Assembly: GCA_964408185.1 (NCBI GenBank) | Contig: CAYOYK010000059.1 | Location: forward strand, 1-14,340 | Direction: 5' to 3' | Length of the DNA stretch: 14,340 nucleotides | From: CAYOYK01 sp964408185 | GTDB lineage: Bacteria > Bacillota > Clostridia > Christensenellales > Aristaeellaceae | Shown: in pieces, positions 1 through 6,451 of the stretch | Position numbering within the stretch: position 1 is the stretch's first letter | Layout: each line of letters opens with the position of its first letter | The notes under the pieces: generated by a model | Database searches by the model: none | Told to the model about the DNA's origin: nothing | What the model saw: the letters and a program-made list of their open reading frames with translations, nothing else | Program-made: the position numbers and the translations under genes

Positions 1-170
1 GCGGGCGCGCCCAGCGCCAGCACGTGGCGGCTGAGCATGGCCTCGCCGATGGGCAGGAAGGCGTTCTTGTTGCCGCCGTCCACCCCCACGAGGGAGAAAA
101 TGGCGTCCGGGTCGCGGTAAGGGATATCAAGGGCGATCTGCAAGCCCTTCAGGATGCTTCGGTTGGCCAT
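1..170 (-). CDS. Probable P-loop ATPase, N-terminal fragment (cut by window edge)
   Basis: The first 56 residues of a protein that reads off the left edge. The ATG at 168-170 is preceded by AAGGAGGG about 7 nt upstream, so the start is well supported. The peptide begins MANRSILKGLQIALDIPYRD and ends SRHVLALGAP at the window edge. A hydrophobic strand that closes with Gly-Ala-Pro after an 'IGEAMLSRH' segment is the usual lead-in to a Walker A loop (G-x-G-K-S/T) in HerA/FtsK/TraG-like and related DNA-pumping or helicase ATPases. The lysine loop itself lies outside the window, so ATPase identity is inference. The gene starts 33 nt after the stop of the 958-aa gene and is the last visible member of the leftward operon. 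It could instead be another nucleotide-binding or even non-ATPase protein. Confidence 0.6.
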   Translation of the reverse strand, partial: MANRSILKGLQIALDIPYRDPDAIFSLVGVDGGNKNAFLPIGEAMLSRHVLALGAP

Positions 171-202
171 GGAAACCCTCCTTGCTGCGGGCGCGGACGC
201 GC

Positions 203-3079
203 CTAGCGCACAGGCCAGCGCAGCTGCTCGTACGTGCCGGGGCGCTGCTTTTTGTTCTTTTTGTTTGCCTTGCTCTGTTTGCCGCGCGGGACGGCCTTGC
301 CGGAGGGCGCGCCGTTTGCGGCGGTTTGCTCGCCCTTTGCGGCGGTTTCCCCGGCGGGGGCCTCGTCAGCGGCGGGAGTATCCGTTGCGGCGAGGGCGCT
401 TGCTGCGGCGGGCGCTTCGTCCGTGGCATGGGCTTCGTCCGGGGCGGGGGTGTCCGTTGCGGCGGAGGCGCTTGCTGCGGCGGGCGCTTCGTCCGTGGCA
501 TGGGCTTCGTCCGGGGCGGGGGTGTCCGTTGCGGCGGGGCCTTCGTCTGGGGCGGGGGCCGGGTTCTCGGCGGGGGCCGGGTGCTGATCGGGGGCGGCGT
601 TGTGGGCGGCCTCCCCGGCGACGCTTTGCCGCAGGATCTCGCGCATGGGCCGCGCGGGGCTGGCGGGTTCCTCCGTGAGGGCTTCCGTGGCGGTTCGGCT
701 GCCGCGCACCAAGTCGGCCATGCGGCCGGGCGCGCGCATGCTTGGGTCAACGCTCAGGTCGGACAGGTTGAGCGGCCCGGCGTGCGGCGCGGCCTTCGCG
801 GCGGCGCTTGAGGCGCGGGCGGGCGCGGCGGCAGACTCGTCGGGCAAATCGGGTTTGTTGGTCGCAAGGGATTCGTCGGGCAAGTCGGCTGGGCTGTCGG
901 CGGGCGGTTCGTCGGGCAAGTCGGCGGAGGGCGCGTTTGTCCGCGCCTCGTCAGGCTTGCCGGAGGCGTCCGGTCGTGCGGCCTCGTCAGGCGCTGCGTC
1001 GGTCGCCTTGTCAGCCGCGCGGCTTGCCTCATCGGCCGAAAAGGCCGCAGGCTCGGTTGTTGCGGCTGGCTTGTTTGCGTCAGGCTCGGCAGTCACGGCT
1101 GGCTTGGTTTCGTCAGGCTTGGCCGATTCATCAGGCTCGGTTGCGTCAGGCTCGGCAGTGGCTGGCTTGGCTGTTGCGGCTTGCTCGGCAGCCGTGTCTG
1201 GCTCGGATGTTGCGGCTGGCTTGGCTGTTGCGGCTTGCTCGGCAGCTGTGTCTGGCTCGGTCGCCGTGTCGGGCTTGGCCGTTGTGGCTGGCTCGGTTGT
1301 CGCGGCTGGCTCGGCAGTCGTGTCGGGCTTGGCCATTGCGGCTGGCTCGGTCGCCATATCGGGCTTGGCCGTTGCGTCTTGCTCGGCAACCGCGTCTGGC
1401 TTGGCAGCCGCGTCAGGCTCGGTTGTTGCGGCTGGTACGCCCGTTGCGCCGGGGTCAGCCGTTGCGTCCTGCTCCGCTGCGTCCGGCTCGGCCGCGTCGG
1501 TCAGCGGCAGGCGCAGGTCGTCGTAGCTCACGCGGAGAAGCGCGCCGCGCATGGCGTAGCCGCTCTCCACGCTGCTCTCGCGCAGGCCGTCGATCACAAA
1601 CGCGATGGGCTCCTCCTCGCCCTCCGGCACGCCCTCGCGATCAAGGCTCTTGCGGCGCAGGTAGTCGATATCCGCGTCGTAGCCGGACATCTGGTTGGCC
1701 CCCGTGCGCTTCTGCTCGGAGGCCATCAGGGCCTCCACGCGGCGCACGCGCTCGTCCAGCCCGGCGCGGTACTGCTCGTACCCGCGCGAGCCCGGCACAA
1801 GCTGGGACAGGGCGGCCTCGCGGCGATAGAGCGCGTCCGTCAGCTTGCCCTTGTGCTCCTGAAGGGCCGCGAGGGCGAGCATGTGCAGGTATTCGCGGCA
1901 GTCCACGGTCAGGTTGACCAGCGGAATGCGATGCTCCTCTATGGCCAGCTTGCGCTGGCGCAGCAGCTCCGCGCTGCCCGGCAGATAAAGGTGGCGGCAC
2001 AGCGTGCCCTGCGGGCTCATGCCGTCGCCGTAGGCCGGGTTGTTGAGCGCCGCGCCGGACAGCAGCTCCACGTCGCGGTCGCGCAGCACCGCCACGCGCA
2101 GGCTGCCGGGATATCGCCCGCCGAAGGTCTCCGGGTCGTAGGTGGGGGCGATCTGGTAGCTGCGGCACAGCCTGCCCGCGTCCAGCCCGCCCTGCTCGCG
2201 GTCGATGTACGCGGCCAGCTCCTCATAGGGGATCCACAGGTCGCTGATAAAATCGCCGTCGGCAAGCTGGGCCAGCCGCGCGGTATGCCGCGTCACGGCG
2301 ATAGGCTCAAAGGGGTCGCCGCCGTAGCGGTTGGGCGTGTACTGGCGCAGCTGTCCGCCGCGCCGGGCGCTCTGGGTAAACAGCTCGCCGGGCTCATCCT
2401 CGCTCAGGCCGCGAAAGATCGCCAACCCTTGCAGGGTGCGACCCAGCTCCGCCTGCCCGATGCTGGTGGCGCTCAGCCCGGTCGCCTTGAGGAACGCCGC
2501 GCCGAAGGCCTCCGCGTCGTAGCCCTCGCCCGCGTCCACGCGGCTGCGCGTGTATTGGCCGTACAGCTTGGCGCGCGCGGTCACCTGCATGGTGTTCTCT
2601 ATGGTGCGGAGCACGCCGCCCCCGCGCACGGCAAGGCTCTCCGGCGCGGCGGCTCCCTGCGAGCCGTCGCCCAGCATGTGCAGCACGAGCTTCTCGCCTT
2701 GGAACGCCTTGTATTGCGGGAACATCGCCACCCACACCGCGTCCACCGTGAGCACGCCCCTGCCGACATAGTGATCTTCGTAATCGAAATTGCGCGCGCG
2801 GTTCTCCCCGGCAAAAAGCTGGGGCGTCTGCTCGTACAGCTTGCGGAAATACTCCGCCGGGTCGATGGAAAACCCCAAGCGGTTGACGGGCTGCTTGCGC
2901 GAATCGGGCCCGTAGTACGACATGTTTTGAATCAGCTCAAACGGGAACAGCGGCAGAAACGCCGCGAAGCGCTCCGGCACGCCGACCTCCGATACGGCCT
3001 CCCGCGCCATGGCAAACAGCGCCTGACGGCTCAGCCCGGCATAGCTGACGATTCCGGTTTGCAGCGCGGACTGGATCAC
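203..3079 (-). CDS. 958-aa protein of unknown function with long Ala/Pro/charged repeat tail
   Basis: Not a family I recognise. It starts at GTG (3077-3079) with AAGGAGG 8 nt upstream. There is no signal peptide or membrane segment, so it is probably cytoplasmic. Residues 1 to about 525 are ordinary folded-type sequence. They contain a hydrophobic, aromatic N-terminal part (LPLFPFELIQNMSYYGPDS), a middle alpha/beta part, and a helical, possibly coiled-coil stretch around 375-455. From about 527 to 675 the chain is nearly all six-residue units such as TAEPAA, AKPDTA and AEQAAT. A second low-complexity stretch rich in PDE and LPDE follows. Around 768-820 there is an island of normal composition (LNLSDLSVDPSMRAPGRMADL), then two copies of a 24-residue repeat. 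The last 35 residues are strongly basic (KQSKANKKNKKQRPG). This looks like a folded head, a long flexible linker and a tail that may bind nucleic acid, membrane or a partner. Upstream and downstream neighbours are co-directional at 50 and 32 nt, so it is probably in one operon with a P-loop ATPase. Confidence 0.9.
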   Translation of the reverse strand: MIQSALQTGIVSYAGLSRQALFAMAREAVSEVGVPERFAAFLPLFPFELIQNMSYYGPDSRKQPVNRLGFSIDPAEYFRKLYEQTPQLFAGENRARNFDYEDHYVGRGVLTVDAVWVAMFPQYKAFQGEKLVLHMLGDGSQGAAAPESLAVRGGGVLRTIENTMQVTARAKLYGQYTRSRVDAGEGYDAEAFGAAFLKATGLSATSIGQAELGRTLQGLAIFRGLSEDEPGELFTQSARRGGQLRQYTPNRYGGDPFEPIAVTRHTARLAQLADGDFISDLWIPYEELAAYIDREQGGLDAGRLCRSYQIAPTYDPETFGGRYPGSLRVAVLRDRDVELLSGAALNNPAYGDGMSPQGTLCRHLYLPGSAELLRQRKLAIEEHRIPLVNLTVDCREYLHMLALAALQEHKGKLTDALYRREAALSQLVPGSRGYEQYRAGLDERVRRVEALMASEQKRTGANQMSGYDADIDYLRRKSLDREGVPEGEEEPIAFVIDGLRESSVESGYAMRGALLRVSYDDLRLPLTDAAEPDAAEQDATADPGATGVPAATTEPDAAAKPDAVAEQDATAKPDMATEPAAMAKPDTTAEPAATTEPATTAKPDTATEPDTAAEQAATAKPAATSEPDTAAEQAATAKPATAEPDATEPDESAKPDETKPAVTAEPDANKPAATTEPAAFSADEASRAADKATDAAPDEAARPDASGKPDEARTNAPSADLPDEPPADSPADLPDESLATNKPDLPDESAAAPARASSAAAKAAPHAGPLNLSDLSVDPSMRAPGRMADLVRGSRTATEALTEEPASPARPMREILRQSVAGEAAHNAAPDQHPAPAENPAPAPDEGPAATDTPAPDEAHATDEAPAAASASAATDTPAPDEAHATDEAPAAASALAATDTPAADEAPAGETAAKGEQTAANGAPSGKAVPRGKQSKANKKNKKQRPGTYEQLRWPVR
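384..527 (-). repeat. 72-bp tandem duplication inside the 958-aa gene
   Basis: Two adjacent 72-bp units (384-455 and 456-527) are nearly identical. The only differences I found are two adjacent bases that change a Ser codon to a Leu codon. Each encodes 24 residues around TDTPAPDEAHATDEAPAAAS. A third, degraded start of the unit follows toward 550. The period is a multiple of three, so copy number can change without breaking the frame. Confidence 0.9.
1055..1500 (-). repeat. Degenerate 18-bp coding repeats (EP/KP/EQ hexapeptides)
   Basis: This stretch encodes about residues 527-675 of the 958-aa protein. It is built of 18-bp or related units, seen on the plus strand as variants of GGCTCGGTTGTTGCG and GGCTTGGCCGTTGCG. 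The encoded units alternate between acidic (EPDA, EPAA, EQAA) and basic (KPDA, KPAA) members. The units have diverged from one another but stay in frame throughout. Confidence 0.85.
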
Positions 3080-3129
3080 GGCGCGTCCCTCCTTTATTGA
3101 CCAAACGCAAAGCGAGAGCCGAAGCCTGC

Positions 3130-3717
3130 TTAAAAATCGTAAACAAACTGGAGCTTGGGCAGCAGGCGATCCACCGTAAGGCGGCAGCAGAGCGGCTCCT
3201 CGTCGCTGTCGGGGCGCAGGAGGTACATCTGGCCGTCCTCGGCGCGTAGCATCACCAGCACGGTCTCGCCGGGGTCGCTTGTGGCGGCCATGCAGAAGCT
3301 CAGCGGGTACTGCGGCCGCTCCTGATGATACCGCACGGCCTCGTCCAGCGCACGGCTGGGCGGGCAGGACTCGGTATTGCGGTAGGTCTCAAACACGCGG
3401 CCGTACACAAAGCTGAGCGGACTGTTGCTCGCCGCCACGGGCAGGCGGAAGCGGATCTCCATAAACTGGCACATGCTCAGGTAGTCCAGTATGGTTTGGT
3501 GAAAGGCCTTCGCGTTCGGCCCCAGCGGCACAAGCCCATCCTTCCATGCGATGGGCTGCCAAAACACATATCCGGGCCGCTGACAGCCGGGCAGCACCAG
3601 CCCCTCGTCCATCGGCTTGCGGGCGTAGGTAAGCGGCCGACGGCCGGTCTCCTTGAGGGCGGTTTGCTGAAAGCGGATGAGCGTATCCCGCAGCACGGGC
3701 GCAAGGGCTGCTTGCAT
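3130..3717 (-). CDS. 195-aa protein of unknown function
   Basis: The ATG at 3715-3717 has a strong AAAGGAGGT 7 nt upstream, and the frame ends 50 nt before the GTG of the 958-aa gene. The protein has no signal peptide or transmembrane segment. It has a helical N terminus (QAALAPVLRDTLIRFQQTAL), an aromatic middle (GYVFWQPIAWKDGL) and strand-like segments near the end (ETVLVMLRAEDGQMYLLRP, then LLPKLQFVYDF). I do not recognise the family. Its position directly in front of the 958-aa gene suggests that it works with it, for example as an adaptor or chaperone, but nothing in the sequence proves that. An overlapping frame running 3389-3754 is a shadow. Confidence 0.85.
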   Translation of the reverse strand: MQAALAPVLRDTLIRFQQTALKETGRRPLTYARKPMDEGLVLPGCQRPGYVFWQPIAWKDGLVPLGPNAKAFHQTILDYLSMCQFMEIRFRLPVAASNSPLSFVYGRVFETYRNTESCPPSRALDEAVRYHQERPQYPLSFCMAATSDPGETVLVMLRAEDGQMYLLRPDSDEEPLCCRLTVDRLLPKLQFVYDF

Positions 3718-3752
3718 GGTACGACCTCCTTTGTAGGGAAGGGGTTATCGAC

Positions 3753-3771
3753 AAAGCGGCCGCGCCGCTTT
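3753..3771. repeat. Perfect 8-bp-arm palindrome in the intergenic region
   Basis: AAAGCGGC, a 3-nt loop (CGC), then GCCGCTTT. On the plus strand it is followed 14 nt later by six T. On the minus strand, which is the direction of the flanking genes, no T run follows, so it is not a standard terminator for them. It may form an RNA hairpin between the 165-aa and 195-aa genes. Confidence 0.6.
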
Positions 3772-3858
3772 ATCGGGCTTCGCGCTTTTTTGCCTGCGAT
3801 CTGTTCGGTCGGCAACGGGCCTCCCTTGCGGAACGCGGCCAGTGAAAAGCGCGGGGAA
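3762..3858 (-). repeat. Dispersed intergenic repeat, copy A
   Basis: Read on the minus strand, this stretch begins TTCCCCGCGCTTTTCA and ends AAAGCGGCGC. It aligns over its whole length, with small indels, to 11736-11830 on the plus strand (about 70% identity by eye). Shared blocks include TTCCCCG-GCTTTTCA, a GGGAGGCC/GGAGGCCT block, GATCGC-GGC-AAAA and AAAGCGGCGC. It does not code. Its role is unknown. It may be a small mobile or structural repeat such as a MITE-like or REP-like element. Confidence 0.65.
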
Positions 3859-4057
3859 TGCTTGCCGTGCAGGCGGGCCGCTCGGTTTGGCCGTCGCGCT
3901 GGTCGCTGTCGCGCCCATCGCTTGCCAAGCCCCGCTTCGGGTCGCTTTGGGCATCGCGCAAGGCCGCGAGGCGGCCGCGCTTGCCTCCGTGCCGCGCGGC
4001 CGGCAAAGCCGTGCGAGCCGATTCTCATCGGGGGAAAAATCGGCGGCGGACGATCCC

Positions 4058-4555
4058 TCAGGCGGGCTGTCGGCGGTCCGGGCCGGACGCCTCGTCGGGC
4101 GTCTTGTCGGACGCCTTGTCGGGCACCTTGTAGGTGACGCGCAGCGTGCTCGCGCCGGTGCGCGGATCGGTGGAGACGAGCAGCGTGCCAAACGCGCAGC
4201 TCAGCAGCACGGGCGCGCGGCTGTCCGGCGCGGGGTCCTTGCAGCGCGCCAGCCCGAAGAGCATCGCGCGGGCAAGCTCGGCCGGGGGATGCTCGCGCTG
4301 GCCAACGGCGGCGACGTTTAGCTCCACGGCGCGCAGCACGCCGTGCCGCAGCACGCAGATGGGCGCGGCCTGCCCGCCCGGCACGCGGAACGCCGGAAAC
4401 GGCACAAACGAGTCCTCGGCGGTAAAGGCGAGGTCGGCGGGCGGCTGGGCGCAGCGGCGCAGGGCGGACAGCACGTCGGCGCGCTTCATGCCGGCATGCA
4501 GGCGCAGTCCGCACGCAAAAAGCAGCTCGCCGGATTCCGGGTCGAAAAACGCCAT
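4058..4555 (-). CDS. 165-aa protein of unknown function, first gene of the leftward operon
   Basis: The chosen start is the ATG at 4553-4555 (MAFFDPESGELLFACGLRLH), with AGGAGG 9 nt upstream. A longer start at 4624 (TTG) is rejected because it would lie in the -35 box of the promoter at 4596-4624. The protein is soluble, with no signal peptide or membrane segment. It opens with strand-like sequence (GELLFACGLRLHAGM), has further strands near the end (APVLLSCAFGTLLVSTDP), and closes with a charged tail (KVPDKASDKTPDEASGPD) that resembles the PDE-rich linkers of the 958-aa protein. I do not recognise a family. It is the promoter-proximal member of the group of unknowns and the ATPase-like gene, although the 340-bp gap after it weakens the operon claim. 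Confidence 0.8.
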   Translation of the reverse strand: MAFFDPESGELLFACGLRLHAGMKRADVLSALRRCAQPPADLAFTAEDSFVPFPAFRVPGGQAAPICVLRHGVLRAVELNVAAVGQREHPPAELARAMLFGLARCKDPAPDSRAPVLLSCAFGTLLVSTDPRTGASTLRVTYKVPDKASDKTPDEASGPDRRQPA

Positions 4556-4595
4556 GGCCGACCGCCTCCTCGCCGCAAAGTATCCCTTTGGATCC

Positions 4596-4624
4596 AGTCT
4601 ATCATTGCGGGAGAGCGGTGTCAA
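4596..4624 (-). promoter_or_regulatory. Sigma-A promoter for the leftward operon
   Basis: On the minus strand: TTGACA (4619-4624), a 17-nt spacer, TAGACT (4596-4601). The -35 is a perfect consensus, and the -10 matches TATAAT at four of six positions. Transcription would begin near 4589, about 34 nt before the ATG of the 165-aa gene. Confidence 0.7.
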
Positions 4625-4709
4625 CTACCCGTGGTGGTTTTCCGCGCATTTTGCTGCGGCGATCCCTGTATGTTGTGGATATGCGCGGCACGCCGCCCAT
4701 CGCCCCGTG

Positions 4710-4738
4710 TTGCAATTTGGCGTGCGTTGTGGTATCGT
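4710..4738 (+). promoter_or_regulatory. Possible promoter for the udk operon
   Basis: TTGCAA (4710-4715), a 17-nt spacer, TATCGT (4733-4738). Each box matches consensus at four of six positions. It would give a leader of about 250 nt before udk, which includes the possible small ORF at 4781-4981. I see no recognisable riboswitch or attenuator in that leader. Confidence 0.35.
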
Positions 4739-4780
4739 ATTCGGCAGGAAACGCGGCGCTTTGCCGCGCGCTGTACGGAG

Positions 4781-4981
4781 GTGGCGCGGGGAACGGCCCT
4801 GCGGCTTTGGGCAGACATGCCAAGCCGCGCGGATCGGCCCTTCCTTGCGCGGAAGCACGCCGCTGCCCGTGCCGCGATCATCGGCAGATCCACCGCCCGC
4901 ATCTTTGACGAGGTCAAGGCGCGGCCGCGGTACATCCTTGCCCGCCGCACCGACGCGGCGGAGCCGCCCATCAACGGCTGA
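4781..4981 (+). CDS. Possible small protein (about 54-66 aa) upstream of udk
   Basis: A short frame ends in a double stop (TGATAA) at 4979-4984, 16 nt before the udk start. It reads ADMPSRADRPFLARK, then IIGRSTARIFDEVKARP, ending AAEPPING. Third codon positions are about 85% G or C in the last 54 codons, clearly more than first and second positions, which is the pattern of real genes here. The start is unclear: GTG at 4781 overlaps the GGAGG at 4777-4781, and the ATG at 4817 has no ribosome binding site. The frame is also open farther upstream. It could be a small cotranscribed gene, a decayed gene remnant, or chance in GC-rich DNA. Confidence 0.33.
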   Translation: MARGTALRLWADMPSRADRPFLARKHAAARAAIIGRSTARIFDEVKARPRYILARRTDAAEPPING

Positions 4982-4997
4982 TAAAGGGGTTTTGAGC

Positions 4998-5621
4998 ATG
5001 CTGGTCATCGGTATCTGCGGGGCGAGCGGCAGCGGCAAGAGCACGCTGGCGCAGGAGCTGTGCGCGTCCATCGGGGACGGCTGCGCGATCATCAACCACG
5101 ATTCCTACTACCGCGACCACCCCAACCTCTCGTTTGAGGAGCGCGTGCTGCTCAACTACGACGAGCCGGAGATCTTTGACCACGACCTCATGCTGGCCGA
5201 CCTGCAAGCCCTGCTGGACGGTCAGCCCATCACGCGCAAGGCGTACGATTTTATCCACCATCGCCGCGCCGATACCGACGAGCTGATCTACCCGCCCCGC
5301 GTGCTGCTGATCGAGGGCATCCACGTGTTCTACGACGAGCGGCTGATGGAGCTGATGTTCCTGAAGCTGTACATGAGCGTCGATCCGGATATCTGCCTGC
5401 TCCGCCGCATCCAGCGCGATATCAACGAGCGCGGCCGCAGCATCGATAACATCTCCGTGCAGTACCTTACCACCGTCAAGCCCATGTACGACAAGCACAT
5501 CCGCAATTACATCCAGTACGCGGACGTGATCGTGGCCCACGGCGGCCGCAACGCGCGCATTGTGGATATCCTCTCCGGCTATGTGCGCGACGCGCTGGGC
5601 GAACAGCCGCAAGCCAAATAA
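4998..5621 (+). CDS. udk: Uridine kinase (Udk)
   Basis: Phosphorylates uridine and cytidine to UMP and CMP with ATP or GTP in cytoplasmic pyrimidine salvage. The 207-aa length is normal for the family. The Walker A loop GASGSGKST sits at residues 8-16. The HDSYYRD motif at about 33-39 and NYDEP at 52-56 form the nucleoside site. YDFIHHRR, a strand ending LLIEGIH, and the lid segment RRIQRDINERGRS followed by VKPMYDKHI are all typical. The start is the ATG at 4998 with AAGGGG 8 nt upstream. The frame is open far upstream, but the sequence before this ATG is not kinase-like. The esterase follows after 23 nt, so the two are probably cotranscribed. Confidence 0.93.
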   Translation: MLVIGICGASGSGKSTLAQELCASIGDGCAIINHDSYYRDHPNLSFEERVLLNYDEPEIFDHDLMLADLQALLDGQPITRKAYDFIHHRRADTDELIYPPRVLLIEGIHVFYDERLMELMFLKLYMSVDPDICLLRRIQRDINERGRSIDNISVQYLTTVKPMYDKHIRNYIQYADVIVAHGGRNARIVDILSGYVRDALGEQPQAK

Positions 5622-5644
5622 CACCCCCAAAGGAGGCGCTCATC

Positions 5645-6451
5645 ATGGCGTTTTTCGAGGCCCATCTGTACAGCCCCGCACTCGGTCTGCAAACCACCGT
5701 CAACGTGCTCCTGCCCGACCCGGACGTATTGGCCCGGAGCGACGCGCCCCTGCCCACGCTCTACCTGCTGCACGGCATGAGCGACGACCAGACCATGTGG
5801 ATGCGCAACACCCGCGTGGAGCTGTTTGCCAAGCGATACCGCATGGCGGTGGTGATGCCGGCCGCCGACCTGAGCTTTTACATGGACATGGCGCACGGCA
5901 ACAGGTACTACACCTACATCGGTCAGGAGCTGCCGGACGCGATGGAGGCGTTCTTCCCCCTGAGCAAAAAGCGCGAGGATCGGTTTGTGGCCGGCCTGTC
6001 GATGGGCGGCTACGGCAGCTTTGCGCTGGCGCTCAACCGTCCCGATCGCTACGCCGCCGCCGCGTCGTTCAGCGGCTGTCTGGCCCTGCACGAGACCCCC
6101 GTGGAGACCGCCAGCCCCATGGGCGATTTTGATCGCTGCATGCAAAACATCTTTGGCACCCAAGCCGCGCTGCAAGCGGGCGCGGGCAACCTGTTTGCCG
6201 CCGCCGAGAGGCTGGCCGCGACGCCCGATCGGGCCCCGCGCCTGTACATGGCCTGCGGCGACCGGGACAGCCTGCTGGGGGCCAACGAGGCGTTCTACGC
6301 CCGGTACGGCAAGCCCCTGTCCATCGAGTACCACGTCAGTCCGGGCAGCCACAGCTGGGTCTTCTGGGATCATTACATTGAGCTGGCGCTCAAGTGGATG
6401 GGCCTGCCCAAGGCCGAGCTTGCGTGGGACCCGCTGGGGGACGATCAGTGA
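5645..6451 (+). CDS. Esterase-D-like alpha/beta hydrolase
   Basis: A serine ester hydrolase of the esterase D / S-formylglutathione hydrolase / tributyrin esterase superfamily, 268 aa, cytoplasmic (no signal peptide). The oxyanion and lid region begins at YLLHGMSDD (about 40-48). The nucleophile is Ser119 in GLSMGGYG. The acid is probably Asp208 (or Asp206) in CGDRDSLL, and the base is His236 in GSHSW, which completes the triad. The natural substrate cannot be told from sequence. Short-chain acyl esters, or deacetylation of sugars, are typical of the group. AAAGGAGGC lies in front of the ATG. The last four bases overlap the start of tlyA (GTGA at 6448-6451), so translation is likely coupled. 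Confidence 0.9.
   Translation: MAFFEAHLYSPALGLQTTVNVLLPDPDVLARSDAPLPTLYLLHGMSDDQTMWMRNTRVELFAKRYRMAVVMPAADLSFYMDMAHGNRYYTYIGQELPDAMEAFFPLSKKREDRFVAGLSMGGYGSFALALNRPDRYAAAASFSGCLALHETPVETASPMGDFDRCMQNIFGTQAALQAGAGNLFAAAERLAATPDRAPRLYMACGDRDSLLGANEAFYARYGKPLSIEYHVSPGSHSWVFWDHYIELALKWMGLPKAELAWDPLGDDQ

Larger units (their letters stand above)
3718..4057. other. 340-bp intergenic region with repeat and palindrome
   Basis: This gap separates the 165-aa gene from the 195-aa gene on the same strand. It is unusually long for this otherwise tight operon. I find no convincing gene in it. It contains the dispersed repeat copy at 3762-3858, a perfect GCGGCC-centred palindrome at 3753-3771, a T6 run at 3786-3791 on the plus strand, and the ribosome binding site of the 195-aa gene. 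The part from about 3860 to 4057 is GC-rich with no clear signal. The four-gene operon could therefore be partly interrupted or regulated here. Confidence 0.6.

Noticed and set aside
1181..3100. 639-aa plus-strand frame opposite the 958-aa gene
   Set aside because: Antisense shadow in GC-rich DNA. The minus-strand frame has a ribosome binding site, operon context and normal codon pattern, whereas this one has Val/Leu/Gly/Cys-rich low-complexity sequence.
3753..3791. Plus-strand terminator formed by the palindrome and T6 run
   Set aside because: No plus-strand gene lies upstream to be terminated, and the T run is 14 nt away from the stem.
3477..4514. 345-aa minus-strand frame bridging the 165-aa and 195-aa genes
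   Set aside because: It overlaps both genes in another frame, is very Arg/Ala/Pro-rich, and has no ribosome binding site. It is a shadow.
4134..4997. N-terminal extension of the udk reading frame
   Set aside because: The frame is open but covers the opposite-strand gene and its promoter. The kinase fold begins at the ATG at 4998, which has its own ribosome binding site.
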